NCBI GenBank assembly: GCA_964604045.1
Contig: CAZRXM010000024.1
Coordinates: forward strand, 1-13,844
Direction: 5' to 3'
Length of the DNA stretch: 13,844 bases
Origin: DRVP01 sp964604045
GTDB lineage: Archaea; Thermoproteota; Bathyarchaeia; Bathyarchaeales; Bathycorpusculaceae
Part shown: positions 1 to 6,053 of the stretch, piece by piece
Layout: the number at the start of each line of letters is the position of its first letter
Position numbering within the stretch: position 1 is the first letter of the stretch
Notes under the pieces: generated by a model
Told to the model about the DNA's origin: nothing
Databases searched by the model: none
The model's input: only the letters and a program-made list of their open reading frames with translations
Made by a program: the position numbers and the translations under genes

Positions 1-50
1 TTAAAGAGGCTACATTCTTTAGTGTGTATATTCTCCCCAAGGTGAAAACT

Positions 51-1457
51 TTGAACAAGCGTGTCCACCCATATATTCCCAATTCTCAGCCAGAAATTAA
101 AAGAGAAATGATGCGAGAAATAGGCATAAAAGGCATAGAGGAGCTTTATGCAGATATACCGCAAAAATACATTTTGAAAGGGCCGCTGAACCTGCCCGAA
201 GGCTTGTCGGAGTTTGAGGTTAAAAGGCATGTGGAGGCTTTATTGTCTAAAAACAAGTCGTGTGATGATATGCCTGTTTTCCTAGGGGCTGGATGTTGGC
301 CCCACTATGTACCAGCTGTTGTTAGGGAGATTGTGCGGCGAAGCGAGTTTCTAACCTCTTATACGCCTTATCAGGCTGAGGTTTCGCAGGGCATGCTTCA
401 AGCCCTATTCGAGTATCAGAGCATGATATGTGAGTTAACGGCTATGGACGTGGCCAACTGCTCCATGTATGACTGGGCTTCAGCCCTTGGAGAGGCAGCC
501 CGCATGGCGTCCCGCATAACAAAACGAAGTGAGATCCTGATCCCAAAAATAATCCATCCGGAGAGGAAGGCGACGCTGGAGGTCTACGCTGAACCTGCTG
601 GCATAAGCGTTAAAGAAGTTGAATACGACCGTGAAACCGGGCTGCTAAACTTAGAAGATTTAGAGGGCAAAATTTCGGGCGAAACGGCCGCTGTATACAT
701 TGAAAACCCCTCCTACTTGGGCTTGATTGAAACGCAGGTTGATGAAATAGGCCAAACAGCCCACTCCCACGGCGCCCTCTTCATAGTCGGCGTAGACCCA
801 ATATCCCTCGGCGTTTTGAAGCCTCCCGGCGAATATAACGCCGACATTGTTGTCGGAGAAGGGCAGCCCCTCGGAAACCCTATGAACTATGGTGGGCCCC
901 TTTTGGGCATTTTCGCGTGTCGGGATGATCCGAACTTGGTTAGGCAGATGCCAGGCCGCGTGATAGGCTTAACAACAACGATAGACGGCGAAAAACAAGG
1001 TTTCTGCATGGCTTTGCAAACCCGTGAACAACACATTAGACGGGAGAAGGCTACATCCAACATATGCTCTAATGAGGCTTTATGCGCTTTGGCGGCAGCC
1101 GTCTACCTGGCTTTACTGGGCCCCATCGGCTTAAGGGAGCTTAGCGAAACAATCATGTATAAGGCGAATTATGCCATGCGTCTGCTCTCTAAAATTGAGG
1201 GCTTGAAGGTGCCCCTTTTCAAAGCCGCCCACTTCAAGGAGTTCACCGTGAACTTTGACGGCGCCGGCTTAAAGGTTGAAGAGGTCCACGAAGTCCTTTT
1301 AGGTAGGGGGATTCACGGAGGGAAAAACGTTTCATGGGAGTTTCCGGAGCTTGGGGAAACAGCCCTCTACTGTGTGACGGAAATTCACTCTGAGTCGGAG
1401 ATTAGGCTTCTAGCCGATGCATTGGGCGAAATTGTTTCTTCGGCGAGGAGGCGGTGA
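51..1457 (+). CDS. gcvPA: Glycine dehydrogenase (decarboxylating) subunit 1, GcvPA
   Basis: This is the N-terminal half of the split P-protein of the glycine cleavage system. Together with GcvPB it decarboxylates glycine and passes the aminomethyl group to lipoyl-GcvH in the cytoplasm. The N-terminus (HPYIPNSQPEIKREM..., then IEELYADIP), the GAGCWPHYVPAVV segment, the SYTPYQAEVSQG block and the NICSNEALCALAAAVYLALLGP segment are typical of the family, and 468 aa is the usual length. The frame stays open to the window edge. GTG at 24 and GTG at 42 are possible starts, but TTG at 51 is preferred because AAGGTGA lies at 39-45 and homologues begin near HPYIP. The last bases overlap the gcvPB start region, so the two genes are co-translated. 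It carries no PLP lysine; that residue is in GcvPB, as expected. The gene upstream (gcvT or gcvH would be usual) is outside the window. Confidence 0.95.
   Translation: MNKRVHPYIPNSQPEIKREMMREIGIKGIEELYADIPQKYILKGPLNLPEGLSEFEVKRHVEALLSKNKSCDDMPVFLGAGCWPHYVPAVVREIVRRSEFLTSYTPYQAEVSQGMLQALFEYQSMICELTAMDVANCSMYDWASALGEAARMASRITKRSEILIPKIIHPERKATLEVYAEPAGISVKEVEYDRETGLLNLEDLEGKISGETAAVYIENPSYLGLIETQVDEIGQTAHSHGALFIVGVDPISLGVLKPPGEYNADIVVGEGQPLGNPMNYGGPLLGIFACRDDPNLVRQMPGRVIGLTTTIDGEKQGFCMALQTREQHIRREKATSNICSNEALCALAAAVYLALLGPIGLRELSETIMYKANYAMRLLSKIEGLKVPLFKAAHFKEFTVNFDGAGLKVEEVHEVLLGRGIHGGKNVSWEFPELGETALYCVTEIHSESEIRLLADALGEIVSSARRR
1447..1451 (+). promoter_or_regulatory. Ribosome binding site of gcvPB
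   Basis: GGAGG lies inside the end of gcvPA. It is 8 bases before ATG 1460 but only 2 bases before GTG 1454, so it favours ATG 1460 as the gcvPB start. Confidence 0.6.
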
Positions 1458-1459
1458 AA

Positions 1460-2992
1460 ATGTTTAGGCAAGCCTCTTGGAACGAGCCTTTAATATTCAA
1501 CCTTGGGAGAGCTGGTAGGCGGGGTTTTATTCCACCGAAAGTCGAGAAAACGGTCAAAGAGGCTGTGGGCGACTTAGAAGGGCTTATTCCGGAAAAAATG
1601 AGGCGGAAAAGTCCGCCAAGGCTCCCGGAGCTTTCGGAGCCAGAGGTTGTGAGGCATTTTTTGAGGCTTTCCGAGATGAATTATGGCGTTGACTCTGGGC
1701 TTTACCCCCTTGGAAGCTGCACGATGAAGTATAACCCTAAAATCAACGAGGAACTGGCGGCCTCCCAGAAGCTCGGCATGCTTCATCCATATCAAGACGA
1801 GCGCACAGTGCAAGGAATTCTCGAAATCCTATATAGGCTTGAACGCTGGCTTGCAGAGATAACAGGCATGGCTGAGGTTTGTCTACAGCCAGCAGCCGGC
1901 GCCCACGGCGAGTTTCTAGGAGCCCTTCTGATAAGGGCGTACCACAAACATGGGGGTGAGTTAAGCCAGAGGACAGACATCCTTATTCCAGACTCAGCTC
2001 ACGGAACAAACCCCGCAAGCGCAGCCATGGCCGGCTTCAACGTTGTCGTCATCCCCTCGGACAAAGACGGATGCGTTGACGTGGAGGCCTTAAAGGCTAC
2101 CGTTTCCAAGAAGACAGCCGGCCTCATGTTAACAAACCCAAACACCCTTGGAATTTTCGAAAAAAACATTGAGGAAATCGCCAAGATAGTCCACGAAGCC
2201 GGCGGCCTTCTATACTATGACGGGGCAAACCTCAATCCCATTCTATGCAAGGTTAGGCCGGGTGACATGGGCTTCGACATAGTTCACATAAACATCCACA
2301 AAACTTTTGGCACCCCCCATGGTGGCGGGGGACCCGGGGCTGGTCCTGTGGGCGTTAAAGAGGAGCTTGCCAAGTTTCTACCCGTGCCTAGAATAGTTTT
2401 TGACGGGAGACGTTATCGCCTAGACTATGATAGGCCTCACAGTGTTGGGAAAATCCGCTGTTTCTATGGGAACGTGGCCGTCCTGCTGAAGGCTTACGCC
2501 TACATCCTAAGCTTAGGCTTCGAAGGACTCCGCGAGGTCGCCGAAGTTTCGGTTTTAAACGCCAATTACGTTTTGCACAAGCTTAAAGGTGTTGAAGGTT
2601 TAGCCCTTCCATACGGCGAAAACACGCCGAGAAAACATGAATGTGTTTTCAGCGCTAAACCTTTGAAGGTTAAAACGGAGGTTTCAGCCTTAAACGTTGC
2701 GAAACGCCTACTTGATTACGGTTTGCATGCGCCGACAATCTATTTCCCACTGATCGTCGAGGAGGCTTTAATGATTGAACCTACAGAAACCTTCGAAAAG
2801 GAGGAGCTTGACCGTTTCGTGGAGGCTGTTCGCGAAATATGCCGTGAAGCCCAAACAAGTCCAGAAAAGGTTTTGAAGGCCCCGTACAACACAGCGGTTT
2901 CCAGAATTGACGAGGTGAAGGCTTCCCACCCGCAGACTATGGCTTTGAGTTGGCGAATGTATCTGAAAAGGCGCGCCGAAGCGAAACCATAA
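1460..2992 (+). CDS. gcvPB: Glycine dehydrogenase (decarboxylating) subunit 2, GcvPB
   Basis: This is the PLP-binding subunit of the split P-protein of glycine cleavage. The start FRQASWNEPLIF, the GLYPLGSCTMKYNP motif, the LQPAAGAHGE segment, SAHGTNPASAAMAGF and the cofactor motif INIHKTFGTPHGGGGPG are all present. The Schiff-base lysine in HKTF is about residue 281. The length is 510 aa, which is full length. ATG 1460 was chosen over GTG 1454 because of its GGAGG site at 1447-1451; the GTG would give two extra residues and a 4-base overlap with gcvPA. The gene sits directly behind gcvPA, so the two form an operon. The 38 bases after it contain no gene and lead into the DUF59 gene on the same strand. 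Confidence 0.96.
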   Translation: MFRQASWNEPLIFNLGRAGRRGFIPPKVEKTVKEAVGDLEGLIPEKMRRKSPPRLPELSEPEVVRHFLRLSEMNYGVDSGLYPLGSCTMKYNPKINEELAASQKLGMLHPYQDERTVQGILEILYRLERWLAEITGMAEVCLQPAAGAHGEFLGALLIRAYHKHGGELSQRTDILIPDSAHGTNPASAAMAGFNVVVIPSDKDGCVDVEALKATVSKKTAGLMLTNPNTLGIFEKNIEEIAKIVHEAGGLLYYDGANLNPILCKVRPGDMGFDIVHINIHKTFGTPHGGGGPGAGPVGVKEELAKFLPVPRIVFDGRRYRLDYDRPHSVGKIRCFYGNVAVLLKAYAYILSLGFEGLREVAEVSVLNANYVLHKLKGVEGLALPYGENTPRKHECVFSAKPLKVKTEVSALNVAKRLLDYGLHAPTIYFPLIVEEALMIEPTETFEKEELDRFVEAVREICREAQTSPEKVLKAPYNTAVSRIDEVKASHPQTMALSWRMYLKRRAEAKP

Positions 2993-3030
2993 CCTTATTA
3001 TAGGCGAGTTAATGCTAGAAAAGGCTGAGA

Positions 3031-3327
3031 GTGTACGAGTTGAACGAGTTGGAAAGCAGGGTGTTTGAGGCTGTAGGCAAGGTTGTTGACCCTGAAACGG
3101 GGATGACCTTCGCTGAAATGAAGATGATTAAAAGCGTTAGGGAAGAAGAGCCCGGCGTTGTGAAAATCGAATTTGTTCCGTCAAGCCCCTTTTGTCCCAT
3201 AGCCTTCAAACTCGCCATGGACATCAAGCGGGAGGCCTTGAAAGTTTCAGGCGTGAAGAAGGCGCTGGTTTACTGTCGTGGGCACATGATGGAGCAGCAG
3301 ATTAACGAGGCAACGAATCGGGAGTAA
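3031..3327 (+). CDS. DUF59/MIP18-family Fe-S protein (PaaD/SufT-like)
   Basis: This is a 98-aa single-domain protein of the MIP18 (DUF59) family, whose members take part in assembling or carrying Fe-S clusters. The family signature is visible: VFEAVGKVVDPETGMTF near the N-terminus, then FVPSSPFCPIAFKLAMDIK with the conserved cysteine at residue 55, and VKKALVYCRGHMM with C82 and H85 at the end. DPETGMTF in place of the more common DPEIPVN places it in an archaeal subgroup rather than the classical PaaD group. The start is GTG 3031 with only a weak ribosome binding site, and no better start is in frame. It follows gcvPB by 38 bases and precedes the DUF2099 gene by 7, so it is probably part of the same transcript. 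The family is clear; the client protein is unknown. Confidence 0.85.
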   Translation: MYELNELESRVFEAVGKVVDPETGMTFAEMKMIKSVREEEPGVVKIEFVPSSPFCPIAFKLAMDIKREALKVSGVKKALVYCRGHMMEQQINEATNRE

Positions 3328-3334
3328 TCCCTCC

Positions 3335-4228
3335 TTGAGGGTTAAGGGCGAGCATGAAATATACTGTTGTGGCGCCAGAGTGCGCATTTCCGAGAAGGGC
3401 GTTGAAGTTTTAACCGAACCCTTAGTGGAGTACTGTCCGCTCCACGAAGCGTTGTATGGCACCGGGCGGATAGACGCCGAGGCAGTCCGCAAGAGTGTTG
3501 AAATGAAGATCACCGGCTTTGGCTTTTGCTGTGCAAACCGGCTTTTTGACGCTGAACCGGTTGTGGCGTACGGCGCCTCAGAGATGATGCGAGTTTGGCT
3601 TGAAAGGGGGCTCATTGACTGTGCGGTCGTCGTCTGTGAGGGCGCTGGAACGGTTTTGGCTTTCAAGGGTAGCCTTGTGCAAGCCGTTGGCGCCCGCCTA
3701 ACGGGCATAATTAAGACTTCGCCTATACCGGAAATAATCATGCGAATTAAAAGTGAGGGTGGGATTGTTTTAGACGAGGAGAAGGCGACCATTGACCAAG
3801 TTGCCGGTGTGAAGAAGGCGTGGAGTTTAGGCTTTAAACGTGTTGCCGTGAGCGTTGCGGGCTTCCAGTCGAAAGCCATAAGCGAAATCAGAAGCCTAGA
3901 GGTGGGTGAAAAGGCTGACGTCCTAATTTTCTCAGTCTGCAACACGTGTGTTGGCGAAAGGGACGTGGAGCACATAGCCAAAGCCGACGTTGTCTGTGCA
4001 AGCGCTTCGAAAATCCTTCGAAACAGAATAGGCGAGAAAGCTCTGGTGCAGTTGGGCGTGGCAATCCCTGTTTTCGCCCTAACAGAAGAAGGCAAAAGGC
4101 TTGTTTTAGCCTACCTTGAAACGTTCAAAGATAAACTTGTCATCTTCAGAACTGCGGAACTTCCATACGGGGGTGAGGGCAGAAGTCCAAAACTCAAGAC
4201 GAATAGAGGGTTTAACCAAAAGCCTTAA
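3335..4228 (+). CDS. DUF2099 family protein (methanogenesis marker protein 8 type)
   Basis: This 297-aa protein is of the DUF2099 family, known in methanogens as marker protein 8 (mmp8) and of unknown function. Matching features are EPLVEYCPL near residue 30, ITGFGFCCANRLF near 60, the segment LIDCAVVVCEGAGTV at 93-107, VQAVGARLTG followed by TSPIPE, and FSVCNTCVGERDVE near 200. It is rich in cysteine: C11, C12, C34, C65, C66, C96, C101, C202, C205 and C221, including a CxxC at 202-205, which suggests metal or Fe-S binding. The start is TTG 3335 with GGAG at 3321-3324; no ATG is in frame nearby. It lies 7 bases behind the DUF59 gene, so the two are probably cotranscribed. The last ~20 residues are basic and less conserved-looking. 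The family call rests on remembered motifs, with no search run. Confidence 0.75.
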   Translation: MRVKGEHEIYCCGARVRISEKGVEVLTEPLVEYCPLHEALYGTGRIDAEAVRKSVEMKITGFGFCCANRLFDAEPVVAYGASEMMRVWLERGLIDCAVVVCEGAGTVLAFKGSLVQAVGARLTGIIKTSPIPEIIMRIKSEGGIVLDEEKATIDQVAGVKKAWSLGFKRVAVSVAGFQSKAISEIRSLEVGEKADVLIFSVCNTCVGERDVEHIAKADVVCASASKILRNRIGEKALVQLGVAIPVFALTEEGKRLVLAYLETFKDKLVIFRTAELPYGGEGRSPKLKTNRGFNQKP

Positions 4229-4278
4229 GTGGATAAGCGGCGTATTTTCTGGCAAACAGTATAGGTGTTGAACTAGAT

Positions 4279-4818
4279 TTGGCGATTGAAAGTTTTTCTA
4301 GAAGCCGAAGACCGGTAGACATGAAAATAGGCGAGTTAACCCCCACGTCTAGGGCTGTGAACGTAAAAGCAATAGTTGTTTCCAAAAGCGAAGTCAGAAA
4401 CGTGGCTTCCGGCAGAGACGGTATGCCCCACACGGTCTGCGACGCATTAGTAGGCGACGAAACTGGATGTATATACCTGACGCTGTGGGACGACAACATA
4501 GCCAAAGTCAACGAAGGCGAAACCTTATGCATAGGAAACGGCTACGTGTCCCTGTTCAAAGGAAACATGCGTCTGAACGTTGGAAGATACGGCACGCTGG
4601 AAACAGCGAAAGAGCCTTTAACATGCGAGGTAAACACCCAAAATAACTTGTCCTCAAAAATTTACGAACAGAGACGCCCCTTCCGTGGCAAAGGCGGAAG
4701 AGAATTCGGTGGACGCGAGGGGAGGGGGTTTCCGTCAAAGAAGATACTAATGGTTCAACCGTTCCCTCGCCTCATTAAGATACTCGAAAAAATCAAGTTT
4801 TTTCTCCACATACGTTAA
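4279..4818 (+). CDS. ssb: Single-stranded DNA-binding protein, one OB fold, C-terminus probably frameshifted
   Basis: The N-terminal ~115 residues form an OB fold of the crenarchaeal SSB/RPA type. From ATG 4321 the pattern is MKIGELTPTSRAVNVKAIVV, then DALVGDETGCIYLTLWDDNI, VNEGETLCIGNGYVSLFKG and MRLNVGRYG, which fits ssDNA binding in replication and repair. A flexible Gly/Arg-rich tail follows (RPFRGKGGREFGGREGRG). After that the frame runs into a hydrophobic, basic stretch unlike an SSB tail. Dropping one G from the run at 4724-4728 gives a tail ending GRGFRQRRY and a stop at 4748-4750. The last 23 codons as printed are antisense to the C-terminus of the broken gene on the minus strand. 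The start is uncertain: TTG 4279 has GGTG at 4264-4267, while ATG 4321 fits family alignments better. The gene is separated by 50 bases from the DUF2099 gene. Confidence 0.8.
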   Translation: MAIESFSRSRRPVDMKIGELTPTSRAVNVKAIVVSKSEVRNVASGRDGMPHTVCDALVGDETGCIYLTLWDDNIAKVNEGETLCIGNGYVSLFKGNMRLNVGRYGTLETAKEPLTCEVNTQNNLSSKIYEQRRPFRGKGGREFGGREGRGFPSKKILMVQPFPRLIKILEKIKFFLHIR

Positions 4819-5055
4819 ACCCAACTTGCGGTATAACGCCCTTATTATAGCTTTTCTATAACTTTGACCCTGAACTAAATATTTTCCTTAAACACTCAAA
4901 GAAGACCTCTATGTTGGATGGTATATCACAGCTGTTGATGGCGTAAAGTGTTTTAGGCGAAAATAAACGATTTCCCTGCCGCTTTCCCCGAGAATAAGCA
5001 AGCCCTCGTCAACAGCCTCCTTAAAGTTTTTTCGAAGGCTGTTTTCTCCTCCCAT
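4747..5055 (-). pseudogene. Broken NitrOD5/DUF3227-like small regulatory protein
   Basis: No intact frame exists, but three consecutive frames join into one ~102-aa protein. The start is ATG 5055, 10 bases after the stop of the membrane gene, with GAGG overlapping that stop as ribosome binding site. Segment 1 reads NFKEAVDEGLLILGESGRE then IVYFRLKH. A missing base near 4943-4950 leads to LYAINSCDIPSNIEVFFECL. One extra base near 4860-4861 leads to YRKAIIRALYRKLGLTYVEK and ends ...NEARERLNH at stop 4749-4747. The pattern of EAVDE..L..LGES...IYF.L followed by IP..IE.F...L..IFG.G and a basic C-terminal helix is what I know from the small archaeal NitrOD5/DUF3227-type domain found in signalling proteins. 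The reading frame reconstruction is strong; the family name is an inference. Indels could be genuine or sequencing errors. Confidence 0.6.
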
Positions 5056-5065
5056 GTTATCAACC

Positions 5066-5804
5066 TCAAAACTCTTTTGTGTGTAAGTAGAAAGCCAACG
5101 CAAAGAACAAGTAGCCTAAATGGTAGAGGAACTCTAGCGGATGCCCGCAGTAGTAATGTCATACGCTGTTATGTAGCTGAAAGAGACGTCGGCACAGACG
5201 TCTAAAACTATGGCTACATTGACGAAGAACAAGGTTTCCCAAGTTTCCCCTTCAAAAACATGATGAGTCCGAGATGCGCTACAGAAAACAGCAGAAGGCG
5301 GAAACGGGGTAGGCAAAGTCTAAGAAAAGAGTCAACAAATCCTCTTCAGCCCTTAAAACTGGGGCAAGCATTACGCTGCAACGATCACCGTTATAATAAC
5401 GGTTACTGTTATGGACGCGCTAAAACCTTCTTTATCAAAACTCCGCCGAAAATCTTGACATGTAAGCATAAGCTGCAAGCATCGCTATACTGCTGAAAGC
5501 CAAAAACATCCACAACCGAGGGGTAGGGGCTTCAATCTTAAAACTAGCGTGTAGCCAGCCCAACAGCTTCTCCCGGAAACCAGAGAAACAAAGCTGCCGT
5601 GAGGTAGGGCCAAACCCTTAAAAAAGGGCTTTTAGATTCACGCCAATACCTCTCCATCGATAAGCCAGACACGACGACCGTACCGGAGATTAGGGTGGGA
5701 AAGCGTTAGAGGAAAAGTACATGAAGTCTGGTAGTAGCCTGGAAAACGTAGATCAGTGTCAAGCCAACGATCAGCGTTAGGCTTGCCACATAGACTTTTG
5801 TCAT
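5066..5804 (-). pseudogene. Broken multi-helix membrane sensor-like protein
   Basis: A ~245-aa integral membrane protein can be rebuilt from seven adjoining frame segments. ATG 5804 has a perfect GGAGG at 5814-5810, 5 bases away. Segments in order are: VYVASLTLIVGLTLIYVF (helix 1); an in-frame TAA at 5708-5706; ISGTVVVSGL; WPYLTAALFLWFPGEAVG; after an extra base at 5558-5561 WLHASFKIEAPTPRLWMFLA and AMLAAYAYMSRFSAEF; after an extra base in the A run 5437-5440 DKEGFSASITVTVIITVIVA; after a missing base near 5373 MLAPVLRAEEDLLTLFLDFA; after one near 5285-5310 LLLFSVAHLGLIMFLKGKLG; after one near 5235 TLFFVNVAIVLDVCADVSFS; after one near 5145 HPLEFLYHLGYLFFALAFYL with stop at 5068-5066. The late motif AD..F.Y...YD......GYL..AL.. 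resembles the 7-8 helix N-terminal domain of archaeal and bacterial sensor proteins. Here it ends after the membrane part, so output would need a partner. Confidence 0.65.
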
Positions 5805-5955
5805 ACCCGCCTCCGCCCCGGAATTTGATAGTTTCCAAAAGTCTCTGCAAGTCGTCGAGCACTCTGCTTCGCGTTTTAACCTTTGTAAAAGCACTTTTAA
5901 TATGCGTTGTGAACTTTGGATATGAATTGTCAGATTTTTCGTTCCAACTTCGAGT
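5805..5955 (-). pseudogene. Possible C-terminal remnant of a small coiled-coil protein
   Basis: Upstream of the membrane gene, the minus strand is open from a TAG at 5958-5956 and reads THIKSAFTKVKTRSRVLDDL then QRLLETIKFRGGGG, a charged helical pattern with possible heptads. One base shift at the glycine run would end it at a TGA overlapping the ATG of the membrane gene, a common operon arrangement. I see no start codon in this frame (only a GTG at 5862, inside the helix), so if real it is broken as well. I do not recognise the family. The opposite strand has an ORF here, but it has no ribosome binding site and looks like a shadow. Confidence 0.25.
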
Positions 5956-6053
5956 CTAAGCAGAGCTTATAGTCAGTTCACCGCAACCCTTAAAGCTATA
6001 ATACACGAGACAACAAATCTCCAACCCGAGGTTAAAATGGAGGAGTAAAAGTT
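5956..6053. promoter_or_regulatory. Shared promoter region between the broken cassette and malic enzyme
   Basis: An AT-rich block at 5989-6003 (CTTAAAG followed by CTATAATA) is the best TATA-box candidate for malic enzyme, with transcription expected about 25 bases downstream. A strong ribosome binding site GGAGG at 6039-6043 lies 10 bases before ATG 6054. Read on the other strand, the same block (TTATAGCTTTAAG) could drive the broken minus-strand cassette. No gene is seen in this gap. Confidence 0.45.

Noticed and set aside
1..50. Possible end of an upstream gene (frame 1 stops at 43-45).
   Set aside because: Only 14 codons are visible and they match no glycine cleavage protein end that I can recognise, so no feature is called.
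3247..4095. Minus-strand ORF of 282 codons opposite the DUF2099 gene.
   Set aside because: It is a shadow of the DUF2099 and DUF59 genes: Ser/Thr/Pro-rich, no recognisable motif, while the plus strand has clear family motifs.
5184..5203. Hairpin AGACGTC-GGCACA-GACGTCT.
   Set aside because: It is the result of two similar codon pairs (Asp-Val ... Asp-Val) in the broken membrane gene and has no T run or other terminator feature.
5258..5292. TGATGAGTCC followed by GAAA on the plus strand, reminiscent of a hammerhead ribozyme core or a C box of a C/D RNA.
   Set aside because: The needed stem II pairing and the preceding C of CTGATGA are missing, no D box CTGA lies at a fitting distance, and the stretch is explained as antisense to the broken membrane gene.
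5387..5403. Perfect inverted repeat ACCGTTAT-A-ATAACGGT.
   Set aside because: It falls inside the hydrophobic helix ITVTVIITVIV of the broken membrane gene, where alternating Val, Thr and Ile codons produce it; there is no sign of an operator role.
5260..5496. Plus-strand ORF of 78 codons in the region without intact genes.
   Set aside because: Its composition is irregular, it has no ribosome binding site, and it is antisense to well-patterned membrane helices on the minus strand.
5616..5634. CCCTTAAAAAAGGG followed by CTTTT, looking like a weak terminator.
   Set aside because: The stem is only five pairs and it lies within the reconstructed coding stretch SPFLRVWPYL of the membrane gene.
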